A stretch of DNA of 61,437 bases, taken from contig CAJYHL010000003.1 in assembly GCA_913774625.1 (NCBI GenBank), positions 1 to 61,437 on the forward strand, given 5' to 3'. Below the pieces are notes generated by a model. That model made no database searches. It had not been told where the DNA came from and was given only the letters and a program-made list of their open reading frames with translations. The stretch's first letter is position 1, and each line of letters opens with the position of its first letter. Below are positions 11,092-19,387 of this stretch, piece after piece. The DNA comes from an uncultured Acidovorax sp. (GTDB lineage Bacteria; Pseudomonadota; Gammaproteobacteria; Burkholderiales; Burkholderiaceae_C). The translations under genes were made by a program, and so were the position numbers.

Positions 11092-11132
11092 GGTGGGTGG
11101 GGTCTCGAGTGTGATGAACTGACTGACTGACG

Positions 11133-11149
11133 GGCGCGATTATCGCGCC
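11133..11149. promoter_or_regulatory. Perfect palindrome upstream of the class I fumarase
   Basis: The arms ggcgcgat and atcgcgcc are separated by one base. The site lies 42 bp before the fumA start and 40 bp after the stop of the upstream gene on the same strand. It could be an operator or an mRNA hairpin; no T-run follows on the minus strand. Confidence 0.4.
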
Positions 11150-11188
11150 GTGCTCCGCCCCGGGCTCGCCCGTGCGAAGAAGGCCCGC

Positions 11189-13369
11189 TCAGAGCAGACC
11201 CAGGGTCGAGGCGCTGAAATCGGCCGAGCCTTCGGGCTTGTTGCCGCTGGCCCAGGCGCGCAAGGTCTCGGCCGGCATGGGGCGGGCGAAGAAGTAGCCT
11301 TGCAGTTCGTCGCACTGCATCGCCATCAGGATGTCGCGCTGGCCCCGCGTCTCGACGCCCTCGGCGACGACGCGCAGGCCCAGCGCATGGGCCAGCCGCA
11401 CCACCGCATGCACGACGGCGCGTGCGTCGTCCTGCTCTTCGAGGTCGCGCACGAAGCTGTGGTCGATCTTGAGCTGGCGCGCCGGCAGGCGGCGCAGATA
11501 GCTCAGGCTGGAATAGCCGGTGCCGAAGTCGTCGATGGACAGGTACACGCCGATGCGGCCCAGTTCCTCGATGGTGCGCTGGGTGGCGTGGGTGTCTTCC
11601 ATGGCCACCGATTCGGTGATCTCGCACAGCAGGTGCGAGGCCGGAACGCCGTGGGTGTAGAGCGCATAGCGGATGCGCTCTGCCAGGCCGCTTTCGCGCA
11701 GCTGGTGGGCCGAGAGGTTGATGGCCACACGGATGTGCAGCCCCTCCCACTTCCATTCGGCCATCTGCCGGCAGGCTTCCTCGATCACCCAGTTGCCCAG
11801 CTGGCCGATGATGCCGAAGCGCTCGGCCACCGGTATGAACTCGCCCGGGCTGATGTTGCCGCGCTCGGGGTGGTTCCAGCGCAGCAGCGCTTCCACGCCG
11901 GTGATGCAGTTGCGCCGGGCGTCGATCTTGGGCTGGTAGTGCAGGGTCAGCGCATTGCTCTGGATCGCCATCCGCAGATCCTGCTGCAGCTCTACCTGGG
12001 CACTGGTGTCGATGGCCATGTACGTCTCGAACACCACATAGCGGTTGCCCCCGGCCCGTTTGGCCGCGTACATGGCGGCATCTGCATGGGCCACCAGCTT
12101 GTCGCGGTGGCCGTGTTCCGGATAGACCACGATGCCGATGGAACAGGCGAGCTGCACGGCCTTGTCGCCGGCGTCGAAAGGCTTGCCCATGGCTTCCAGC
12201 ATGCGTTGCGCGGTGGTCTCGCATTCGGCGAGGCCGCCGGGGTTCTCCAGCAGGATCAGGAATTCGTCGCCGCCGACGCGGGCCAGGGTGTGGTTGGTGC
12301 CGGCCTGCAACTGCAGCCGCCGCGCGGCATTGCGCAGGATGGAGTCGCCCACCGTGTGGCCGAAGGAGTCGTTGATGGGCTTGAAGCCGTCCAGATCCAC
12401 GAACATCACGGCCAGGCTCCGCTGCGTGCTGCCGTTCCCCGGGCCATCGAGCCGTTCCAGGGCCTGGCTCAGGCGTTCTTCGAACAGCAGCCGGTTGGGC
12501 AGGCGGGTCAGCGGGTCGGTGAAGGCCTGCTTCTGCAACTGGGTATTGGCGGCGGTCAGGCGGGCATTGGTGTCCTGCAGCGACGCGTTGAGCTGCCGTG
12601 CCGTGCTTTGCAGGCGGGCGTCCAGGATGGCAGTGAAGAGGGTGCCCAGCAGCAGCATGCCGGTGGAGAGCACGACCATCGCGGTCAGCCCCGTGCCGCC
12701 CAGCTGGTTGGCGCTCAGGCAGACCGCACCCTCGGGAAAGTTCGCGGCCGCCATGCCGATGTAGTGCATGCCGCAGATCGCCATGCCGATGACGAGCGCC
12801 GCGGCGATCTGGTAGCCGATGCGGCGCCTGCCCCGTGGCATGGGGATCAGCCAGCGGAAGATCCACAGCCCGACGGCCGATGCAGCCACGGCCACCACGA
12901 TGGACGCGGCCACCAGCGGCTTGTTCCAGACGATGGGCATGGACATCTGCAGGGCCCGCATGCCCAGGTAATGCATGCCGCTGATGCCGGCACCCATGAA
13001 GGCCGCGCCCGCCAGGATCTGCGGGGGCCCCAGGTGGTTCATGCTGGCTACCCCCAGCGCGACCGCCGAGGCGCATACGGCTGCCAGCCAGGACAGGAAG
13101 GTGAGCCCGCCGCTGAAGCCGATCGCGATGGGCAGCTCGAACGCCTGCATGCCCACGAAGTGCATGGACCAGATGCCGGTGCCCATCACCGTGGAGCCGG
13201 CCATCCACCAGATGGAACCCACGTCCCGACGCGAGCTGTGTATGCGCCGCGCCAGATCCAGGGTGACGTAGCTGGCCAGTACAGCGATGAGAAGCGACGC
13301 CGCTACCACCAGAGGGTCATGTCGCGAGGGCATGAACTCGGTGCTGACGAGGTGGGGTAGATCGGCCAT
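11189..13369 (-). CDS. MHYT-GGDEF-EAL membrane protein (cyclic-di-GMP turnover)
   Basis: The 726-residue product has an N-terminal seven-helix MHYT sensor (residues about 15-250), recognisable by repeated MHFVGM, MHYLGM and MHYIGM motifs thought to bind copper or a diatomic gas. A GGDEF domain with intact GGDEF (RVGGDEFLIL) and an EAL domain with intact EALLRW and FGTGYSSLSYLRR follow. Both catalytic motifs are complete, so it could make or break cyclic-di-GMP; many such proteins act only as phosphodiesterases. It sits between the two fumarase genes. The first ATG at 13369 gives a complete first helix. Confidence 0.93.
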   Translation of the reverse strand: MADLPHLVSTEFMPSRHDPLVVAASLLIAVLASYVTLDLARRIHSSRRDVGSIWWMAGSTVMGTGIWSMHFVGMQAFELPIAIGFSGGLTFLSWLAAVCASAVALGVASMNHLGPPQILAGAAFMGAGISGMHYLGMRALQMSMPIVWNKPLVAASIVVAVAASAVGLWIFRWLIPMPRGRRRIGYQIAAALVIGMAICGMHYIGMAAANFPEGAVCLSANQLGGTGLTAMVVLSTGMLLLGTLFTAILDARLQSTARQLNASLQDTNARLTAANTQLQKQAFTDPLTRLPNRLLFEERLSQALERLDGPGNGSTQRSLAVMFVDLDGFKPINDSFGHTVGDSILRNAARRLQLQAGTNHTLARVGGDEFLILLENPGGLAECETTAQRMLEAMGKPFDAGDKAVQLACSIGIVVYPEHGHRDKLVAHADAAMYAAKRAGGNRYVVFETYMAIDTSAQVELQQDLRMAIQSNALTLHYQPKIDARRNCITGVEALLRWNHPERGNISPGEFIPVAERFGIIGQLGNWVIEEACRQMAEWKWEGLHIRVAINLSAHQLRESGLAERIRYALYTHGVPASHLLCEITESVAMEDTHATQRTIEELGRIGVYLSIDDFGTGYSSLSYLRRLPARQLKIDHSFVRDLEEQDDARAVVHAVVRLAHALGLRVVAEGVETRGQRDILMAMQCDELQGYFFARPMPAETLRAWASGNKPEGSADFSASTLGLL

Positions 13370-13584
13370 CGGTGGTGGGCGAAGCGGGGCGGCGGAGCTT
13401 CGAGTGTATCGGCAGGTTACCTCTGCGCCCGGGGCATATCACATAAGCCTTTGAAATGACAATTGTTTTGGGTCGCCGTATCCTGCAGGGCCGCTTTTTA
13501 CCCACTCGCGCCGCATGCCGTGCATGCCAGCCGTTCACGCCGGCTTGCCGCGGCGCCCGCTTTCCTTTATCTGGAGCCCCATCC

Positions 13585-14970
13585 ATGAGCACCCGTACCG
13601 AGCGCGACACCTTCGGCCCCATCGAGGTCCCGGCCCACCAGCTGTGGGGCGCGCAGACGCAGCGTTCGCTGCAGAACTTCGACATCTCGGGCGAGCGGCA
13701 GCCGCGCGAGATCATCAAGGCGCTGGCGCAGGTCAAGCGTGCGTCGGCCCGGGTCAACCAGGCCCTGGGGCTGCAGGATGCGAAGAAGACCGAGGCCATC
13801 GTGGCCGCCGCCGACGAGGTGATCGCCGGCCACCACCCGACCGAATTCCCGCTGGTGGTGTGGCAGACCGGTTCTGGCACGCAGACCAACATGAATGTGA
13901 ACGAGGTGCTGGCCAATCGCGCCAGCGAGATCCTGGGCGGCCAGCGCGGCGAAGGGCGGCTGGTCCACCCGAACGACGACGTGAACCGCAGCCAGTCCAG
14001 CAACGACGTGTTCCCCACCGCCATGCACGTGGCAGCGGTCGAGGCGCTCACCCATCGGCTGCTGCCCGCCATCGCCAGGCTGCGCGCCACGCTGGAGGCC
14101 AAGGCGAAGGAATTCGGCGACATCGTCAAGATCGGCCGCACCCACCTGCAGGATGCCACGCCGCTCACGCTGGGCCAGGAGATCTCGGGCTGGGTGGCGC
14201 AGCTGGCGCACGGCGAGCGGCATGTGCGCGACGCGCTGCCGCATCTGTGCGAGCTGGCCCTGGGCGGCACGGCCGTAGGCACCGGACTGAACGCCCCCAA
14301 GGGCTATGCCGAAGGCGTGGCGCGCGAACTGGCCGAACTGACGGGCCTGCCCTTCGTCACTGCGCCGAACAAGTTCGAGGCGCTCGCCTCGGTCGATGCG
14401 CTGGTGCATGCCCACGGCGCGCTCAAGACCCTGGCCGCCAGCATGATGAAGATCGCCAACGATGTGCGCTGGCTGGCCAGCGGCCCGCGCAGCGGCATCG
14501 GCGAGCTGTCCATTCCCGAGAACGAGCCGGGCTCGTCCATCATGCCCGGCAAGGTCAACCCCACGCAGAGCGAGGCAGTCACGATGCTGGCCGCGCAGGT
14601 CTTCGGCAACGACGTGGCGATCAACTTCGGCGGCGCCTCGGGCAACTTCGAGCTGAACGTGTTCCGGCCCATGGTGGCGCACAACTTCCTGCAGAGCGTG
14701 CGTCTGCTGGCCGACGGCATGGTCAGCTTCAACGACCACTGCGCCGTGGGCATCGAGCCCAACCGCGAGCGCATCGACGAACTGGTGGGCCGGTCGCTGA
14801 TGCTGGTCACCGCGCTCAACACCCACATCGGCTACGACAAGGCGGCCTTCATCGCCAAGAAGGCGCACAAGGAAGGCACTTCGCTGCGCGAGGCCGCCAT
14901 CGCCTCGGGCCATGTCACGGCCGAGCAGTTCGACCAATGGGTGGTGCCCGGCCACATGGTCGGGCGCTGA
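13585..14970 (+). CDS. fumC: Class II fumarate hydratase
   Basis: FumC is the heat-stable, iron-independent fumarase that replaces class I enzymes under oxidative stress or iron limitation in bacteria such as E. coli. The 461-residue product contains the superfamily signature [11 protein letters not shown], the [10 protein letters not shown] substrate loop and SSNDVFPT. The ATG at 13585 is preceded by ggag at 13572-13575; an upstream in-frame ATG at 13456 adds 43 residues unlike the family. It ends 37 bp before the convergent topoisomerase gene. Confidence 0.97.
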   Translation: MSTRTERDTFGPIEVPAHQLWGAQTQRSLQNFDISGERQPREIIKALAQVKRASARVNQALGLQDAKKTEAIVAAADEVIAGHHPTEFPLVVWQTGSGTQTNMNVNEVLANRASEILGGQRGEGRLVHPNDDVNRSQSSNDVFPTAMHVAAVEALTHRLLPAIARLRATLEAKAKEFGDIVKIGRTHLQDATPLTLGQEISGWVAQLAHGERHVRDALPHLCELALGGTAVGTGLNAPKGYAEGVARELAELTGLPFVTAPNKFEALASVDALVHAHGALKTLAASMMKIANDVRWLASGPRSGIGELSIPENEPGSSIMPGKVNPTQSEAVTMLAAQVFGNDVAINFGGASGNFELNVFRPMVAHNFLQSVRLLADGMVSFNDHCAVGIEPNRERIDELVGRSLMLVTALNTHIGYDKAAFIAKKAHKEGTSLREAAIASGHVTAEQFDQWVVPGHMVGR

Positions 14971-15007
14971 CCGCTCCCCTGCGGCCCGGCCTGGTGCTGG
15001 AGCCGCG

Positions 15008-16186
15008 TCAGCGCTGCCGCCTGGCCGGTGCCGGAAGCCGGGGCGGCTTGCGCAGAAAGCCCATCAGCCGGCGCTCCGCGGCGCTCAGGCCGCGCGGCGC
15101 GGATGCCTGGCCCAGCCGTTCCCACACGCGCTGCATGTCCGGTCCGCTGTCGGACGCCAGGCTGGCGCCCAGTTCCAGCACGGCGGGGTGGACATAGGAC
15201 TTCTTGCAGACGGCCGGGGTGTTGCCCAGCTGCCGCGCGACTTCCGCCAGGATGGCCTTGGCGCTGTAGGCGGCCCGGCCCTCACGTTCCATGCCGCCAC
15301 AGGCCAGCCGCGTCAGCTCCAGCGCCTGCGCCGTGCCATGCCAGGTGCGGAAGTCCTTGGCCGTGAAGTGCAGGCCGCCTTCGCCTGCGTCGCCGTCGCC
15401 GGCCGAGGCCGAGGCCGAGCGGCGGGCGCCTTCGGTGATCTCGCGCAGGTAATCGTTCACGTCGGCCGAGCCCACGGTGTGGCGCATGCCGCTGTCGTCC
15501 TCGTACTGGAACAGCTCCTGGCCGGGCAGCTGCTGGCAGCGGCGCACCACGCGGGCGACGCGCGGGTCGTCCAGCGTGGCTTCCTGCTCCACGCCGCTCT
15601 TGCCGCGGAAGCGCAGCGTGAGCCGGCTGCCGCGCACCCCCGCATGGCGGTTGCGCAGCGTGGTCAGGCCGTAGGACTTGTTGCTGGCCGCGTATTCCTC
15701 GTTGCCCACGCGCAGGAAGGTGGTGTCCAGCAGCCGCACGATGGTGGCGAGCACCACGCTGCGCGACAGCGCGGGGGCGCCCCGGCGCGGCTTGAGGTCC
15801 CGGGCCACGCGGTTCCGGATGCGCGGCAGGGCCTGGCCGAAGACCCGCATGCGTTCGAACTTGTGTTCGTCGCGTACGCGGCGCCATTCGGGGTGGTAGC
15901 GGTACTGGCGCCGTCCGCGCGCGTCCAGGCCGGTGGCCTGCAGGTGGCCGTCGGGCCGCGGGCAGATCCACACGTCGGTATAGGCGGGCGGTATGGCGAG
16001 GCGGCGGATGCGGGCGATCTCCTCTTCGTCGCGCTCCCAGCTGCCGTCGGGCCGGCGGTAGGCGAAGGATTTGCCGCGCCGGATGCGGGCCAGGCCCGGC
16101 ATTCCGGCCGTGACATAGACCAGTCCGCCGGGCAGGCGGCTGCCGGGGCGGGGTGGGGCAGCGGTGTCGTCAGGGGCGGCGGGCAT
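15008..16186 (-). CDS. DNA topoisomerase IB (poxvirus-like)
   Basis: Type IB topoisomerases relax supercoils by nicking one strand through a 3'-phosphotyrosine. The 392-residue product has the bacterial/poxvirus layout: N-terminal domain (RRGKSFAYRRPDGSW), then the catalytic domain with FRGKSG, TAKDFRTWHGT (Lys277, Arg280) and the nucleophile Tyr331 in KKSYVHP. A short Ser/Ala/Gly-rich insertion at residues 257-270 precedes the TAKDFR block. No accessory genes adjoin. Family members are scattered in bacteria and non-essential where tested. Confidence 0.93.
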   Translation of the reverse strand: MPAAPDDTAAPPRPGSRLPGGLVYVTAGMPGLARIRRGKSFAYRRPDGSWERDEEEIARIRRLAIPPAYTDVWICPRPDGHLQATGLDARGRRQYRYHPEWRRVRDEHKFERMRVFGQALPRIRNRVARDLKPRRGAPALSRSVVLATIVRLLDTTFLRVGNEEYAASNKSYGLTTLRNRHAGVRGSRLTLRFRGKSGVEQEATLDDPRVARVVRRCQQLPGQELFQYEDDSGMRHTVGSADVNDYLREITEGARRSASASAGDGDAGEGGLHFTAKDFRTWHGTAQALELTRLACGGMEREGRAAYSAKAILAEVARQLGNTPAVCKKSYVHPAVLELGASLASDSGPDMQRVWERLGQASAPRGLSAAERRLMGFLRKPPRLPAPARRQR

Positions 16187-16332
16187 GCGTGCGTTGGGGC
16201 AGGGCGGAGAGCGGTGGCACCGATCTCAACGCCGCGGCGTCCGCAGCGCTGTAGGCCCCTGTCCGCAGCCGGGGTGGGAGAAGGGCGGGGCGGGCCCGTG
16301 CCGGGCCGGGGCCGTCGCCTCCCCGGCCCGTG

Positions 16333-17118
16333 TCAGCTGCGGGCAGCGGCCAGCGTTGGCGATGTCTCCGATGCTGCAGCGACGGAACCGCCGCCCGTGC
16401 CGGCAGCATGCCCGTCGGCTCCGTCCGGCGGGGGCTCGAACGCGAAGCCCACGCCATAGACCGAGCGGATCCAGTCATGGTCGCTGCCGTCGGCGGCCTT
16501 GAGCTTGCGGCGCAGGTTCTTGATGTGGCTGTCCACGGCCCGTTCGTTCACGTCCAGCGTGTCGTCATAGGCCAGGTCGAGCAGCTGCCCGCGCGAGAAG
16601 ATGCGCCCGCTCTGGCGCATCAGCGCCTGCAGCAGGCGGAATTCGCGCAGCGTGAGCGGCACCGGCACGCCGCGCAGGCTGGCCTGCCATTGGGCCTCGT
16701 CCAGCACCAGGGCATGGTTGTGCGCGGCCTCCGGCGGCTGCTGGGTGGTACGGCGCAGCACGGTCTTGATGCGGGCCATGACTTCGCGGGGCGAGAAGGG
16801 CTTGCAGATGTAGTCGTCCGCGCCCAGCTCCAGGCCGATCAGGCGGTCCACTTCTTCCACCCGTGCGGTGAGCAGGATCACCGGGGCTTGGCTGAAGCGG
16901 CGGGTCTCGCGCAGCACGTTCAGTCCGTCGGTGCCGGGGAGCATCACGTCCAGCAGCGTCAGGTCGGGCGTGCGGCCGGTGGTCAGGCGCGTCAGCGCCT
17001 CGGTGCCGTCAGCCACGTGCTCGGCCTCGTAGCCGGCGTGGCGCAGGTAGTCCAGCAGGATGTTGGCGATGTCGTGGTCGTCTTCGACCACCAGGATGCG
17101 GGTAGGGCTCGTCGTCAT
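16333..17118 (-). CDS. baeR: BaeR-like OmpR-family response regulator
   Basis: The 261-residue product has a receiver domain with phospho-acceptor Asp57 (LLDVMLPGTDG) and Lys106 (YICKPFSP), then an OmpR-type winged helix (LTLREFRLLQAL, RAVDSHIKNLRRKL, VYGVGF). Long stretches, such as GADDYICKP followed by SPREV and the SHIKNLRRKL recognition region, closely follow E. coli BaeR, which controls envelope-stress and drug-efflux genes. It overlaps the kinase gene by 4 nt. A near-consensus BaeR box at 19234-19251 upstream of the leading small genes supports the assignment and suggests autoregulation. No mdtABC-type pump lies in this window. Confidence 0.88.
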   Translation of the reverse strand: MTTSPTRILVVEDDHDIANILLDYLRHAGYEAEHVADGTEALTRLTTGRTPDLTLLDVMLPGTDGLNVLRETRRFSQAPVILLTARVEEVDRLIGLELGADDYICKPFSPREVMARIKTVLRRTTQQPPEAAHNHALVLDEAQWQASLRGVPVPLTLREFRLLQALMRQSGRIFSRGQLLDLAYDDTLDVNERAVDSHIKNLRRKLKAADGSDHDWIRSVYGVGFAFEPPPDGADGHAAGTGGGSVAAASETSPTLAAARS

Positions 17119-18710
17119 GCGGCTTGGTTCTCCAGCAAGGGCAGGGTGAGATGGATGCGCAGTCCGCCCAGGGGCGAGGCTTCTGCGCCGATATGGCCGC
17201 CGTGCGCCTGCACGATGGCGCGGCAGATGGCGAGGCCCAGGCCCGATCCGCCGGAATCTCCCAGCGTGCGGGCGCGCGAGGCCTCGGCACGGTAGAGCCG
17301 CTCGAAGATGCGCGGCAGCTCGGGCGGGCTCACGCCGGGGGCGGTGTCGTCGAAGCGCAGGACCAGCGCGGGGGCGCCGCCGTCCGGGCCGCGCTCCAGG
17401 GCGGCGCTGACTTCCAGCCGGCCGCCGGCATCGGTGTAGCGCAGGCTGTTTTCCAGCAGGTTCAGGAAGACGCGGTGCAGCTGCTGCGCGTCGCCGCGCA
17501 CCACGGGCTGGCCGCCTGCGGGCAGCCGGGTGGCGAGGGGCGCGAGCGCCACGCGGGCCTGTTCGAAGCGCGGCAGCATGGAGGCCATGGCCTCGGCCAG
17601 CAGGGGCAGGGGCTGCAGCGGCTCCAGCACGGGTGGCTGGCCGCCGCTGGCCTCGCCCGCGTCCAGGCTGGCGCGCAAGTCGCCGACCAGCTGGGTCAGG
17701 CGCATGACCTGCCGGTGCAGACGGCCGGCGGTGGTGCCGTCGAAGGGCCGCACGCCGTCCTGCAGGGCCTCGATCTCGGCGCGCATGGCGGCCAGCGGCG
17801 TGCGCAGCTCGTGGGCCACGTCGCCGATCCACTGGCGGCGCGAGGCCTCGACGCTGGCCAGCCGCTCGGCCATGTGGTTGAAGGTGTCCACCAGCAGGGC
17901 CAGCTCCTGCCCGCCCTGGGGCGGCACGCGGGTTTCCAGCTGCCCGGCGGCGATGCTGCGGGCGCCCGCCACCAGCGCGCCCACCGGCGAGAGCAGGCGC
18001 CGCGCCAGCCACCACGACAGCACCATCGCGATGGCCAGCCCGACCGCGCCGGTCCACACCACGAAGACCAGCTGCTGCCCGACGAAGGCATGGTCGGCCT
18101 CGCGTTCCAGCACCAGCGGAGGCGAGAGCACCAGCAGGCCGATGGGCTGGCCCGCGGCGTTGCGCAGCACGGTGCGGGCGTAGCCCGGCTGCGGCGGGCT
18201 GCCGGCGATCAGCCGGCGGTTGTTGTCCAGCAGGCCCAGGCGCTGCGACAGGCCGTCGGAAAAGGGCCGCAGCGCCCGGGAGCCGCCGTTTTCCATCCAG
18301 GGCGGCTGGGCCGATCCGTAGGGCGGCGTGCGCGGGCCGGGCGCGCGGTGGGGGTGGAATTCGGGCGCCCAGTAGCCCAGCAGCGGGCGGTTGGGCTGGG
18401 GCGTCGGCTGCTGCTGGGCGCCCTGCGTGCCGGCAGCGGGTGCGCCCTGCGCCTCCGGCCGCCTCAGCTCGTGCCAAAGTCCGGGCTGCGCATGCAGGGT
18501 CTGCCAGCCGCCGTGCTGCGCATAGACGTTCTGCAGGCGGTTGGCGAACCAGTCGAGCCGGCCCAGTTCGATCTCGGCCACATAGGGCCCCATGCCGCGC
18601 TGCAGGCCCAGGCGCGAGAGGCCGACGAACATCAGCAGCATGACCGCCATCAGCGTGGACAGCGCCAGGAAGGCCTTGCTCTGCAGGGTAAGTCGTCGCT
18701 TCAGCTTCAT
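17115..18710 (-). CDS. baeS: BaeS-like sensor histidine kinase
   Basis: The 531-residue inner-membrane kinase has a first transmembrane helix at about residues 14-34, a periplasmic domain of roughly 180 residues rich in Pro and Gln around 85-130, a second helix near 211-235, a HAMP linker, and the H-box with His300 (WIGDVAHELRTPLAAMR). The ATPase part carries LLENSLRY (N-box) and GGSGLGLAICRAIV (G2 box). The periplasmic region includes an insertion-like segment compared with E. coli BaeS. Start and stop overlap (17115-17118) couples it to the regulator. Confidence 0.87.
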   Translation of the reverse strand: MKLKRRLTLQSKAFLALSTLMAVMLLMFVGLSRLGLQRGMGPYVAEIELGRLDWFANRLQNVYAQHGGWQTLHAQPGLWHELRRPEAQGAPAAGTQGAQQQPTPQPNRPLLGYWAPEFHPHRAPGPRTPPYGSAQPPWMENGGSRALRPFSDGLSQRLGLLDNNRRLIAGSPPQPGYARTVLRNAAGQPIGLLVLSPPLVLEREADHAFVGQQLVFVVWTGAVGLAIAMVLSWWLARRLLSPVGALVAGARSIAAGQLETRVPPQGGQELALLVDTFNHMAERLASVEASRRQWIGDVAHELRTPLAAMRAEIEALQDGVRPFDGTTAGRLHRQVMRLTQLVGDLRASLDAGEASGGQPPVLEPLQPLPLLAEAMASMLPRFEQARVALAPLATRLPAGGQPVVRGDAQQLHRVFLNLLENSLRYTDAGGRLEVSAALERGPDGGAPALVLRFDDTAPGVSPPELPRIFERLYRAEASRARTLGDSGGSGLGLAICRAIVQAHGGHIGAEASPLGGLRIHLTLPLLENQAA

Positions 18711-18773
18711 GGACTCGGCGTGGGGGGCGTGGCCGCCGGGGCCATGGCCGGGCGTGCCTCGCGTGCGGGCTGC

Positions 18774-18938
18774 CTATCGTAGCGGGAGCCCGGGCTCCTG
18801 CAGCGCCGGAGCCGGCGCTGCGCCGGTGGCCTGCGTGAAGCCGTAGGGCAGCGGCTGCGCGAGGACGCTGGAAGTCGCCAGCGCGATGAGCGTGAAGCTG
18901 AGCCAGAGGGCGAGCAAGGCGATGCGGAAGGTGGACAT
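18774..18938 (-). CDS. Small predicted exported protein ahead of baeSR
   Basis: The 54-residue product starts with a hydrophobic stretch (FRIALLALWLSFTLIALA) ending in VLAQ, which looks like a signal peptide or membrane anchor. The remaining 26 residues are Pro/Ala-rich and contain GAAPAPAL. An alternative start at 18962 adds MQRRQRLP, giving a more positively charged N-terminus typical of signal peptides; neither start has a clear Shine-Dalgarno sequence. It lies 63 bp before baeS and 64 bp after another tiny gene, all on the same strand. I do not recognise the family. Confidence 0.55.
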   Translation of the reverse strand: MSTFRIALLALWLSFTLIALATSSVLAQPLPYGFTQATGAAPAPALQEPGLPLR

Positions 18939-19002
18939 GGGAAGCCGTTGGCGTCGTTGCATCTCGGGAGGGCGGTGCGTGGCCTGACGGAGCGGGGCGC
19001 CG

Positions 19003-19182
19003 TCAGTGGCCGGACCTGAAGGGAATGAGGGCCGGCGCGGGCGCGAAGTTCCCGTCCGGTCCGATGTAGCCGGGGCGGGGGGCGCCGGCGGCCTGCCGCG
19101 CAGCCCGGGCCAGCGCGGCCGTGGGAATGGGCGTGCGCCGTGCGCTCGCGCCGGCAGCAGCGGGGGGTGTCGGGTGGGACAT
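19003..19182 (-). CDS. Very small unknown protein at the head of the baeSR unit
   Basis: The 59-residue product is Ala/Pro-rich and basic in its first half, without a hydrophobic segment, and ends in GNFAPAPALIPFRSGH. It shares the string APAPAL with the next small gene. The start at 19182 is well supported by gaggag five bases upstream. A perfect 18-bp palindrome and a BaeR-like box lie in the 70 bp before it. I do not recognise it; it could also be a leader peptide whose translation matters more than its product. Confidence 0.55.
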   Translation of the reverse strand: MSHPTPPAAAGASARRTPIPTAALARAARQAAGAPRPGYIGPDGNFAPAPALIPFRSGH

Positions 19183-19200
19183 GGTGGCTCCTCGGTACTG

Positions 19201-19218
19201 AGAACGTGAACACGTTCT
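19201..19218. promoter_or_regulatory. Perfect 18-bp palindrome upstream of the baeSR unit
   Basis: The sequence agaacgtgaacacgttct has perfect 8-bp arms around a 2-bp centre. It lies 19 bp before the ATG of the first small gene and 15 bp downstream of the BaeR-like box, where a repressor could overlap the transcription start. The protein that binds it is unknown. Confidence 0.6.
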
Positions 19219-19233
19219 GAGCTCACTGTGCGC

Positions 19234-19251
19234 GCTAATCCGGGAGAAAAA
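19234..19251 (-). promoter_or_regulatory. Putative BaeR box
   Basis: On the minus strand the sequence TTTTTCTCCCGGATTAGC matches the published E. coli BaeR box TTTTTCTCCATDATTGGC at 15 of 18 positions. It lies 51 bp upstream of the first gene of the unit that ends in baeR, which fits autoregulation. Confidence 0.65.
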
Positions 19252-19339
19252 TCGGACGGCCTGCCGCCATGCGGGCCACAGCCCTTTGCTATTTATTCGA
19301 TAGCTTCGCGCCCAGGAGAAGTGGGGCTGCAAGCCTGTT

Positions 19340-19374
19340 GCCGGGTGTCCGCCATGCTCCTGCGAACACCCGGC
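19340..19374 (-). terminator. Stem-loop after proX
   Basis: A 12-bp stem (gccgggtgttcg with cggacacccggc on the minus strand, one G-U pair) closes an 11-nt loop just 13 bp past the proX stop. There is no T-run, so it may stabilise the mRNA end or act as a weak terminator. Confidence 0.5.
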
Positions 19375-19387
19375 CTGCCGGGCTTGT

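Noticed and set aside
8716-11130. Very long plus-strand open frame opposite murI and the class I fumarase
   Set aside because: Both genes on the minus strand are certain and the frame is explained by their codon bias.
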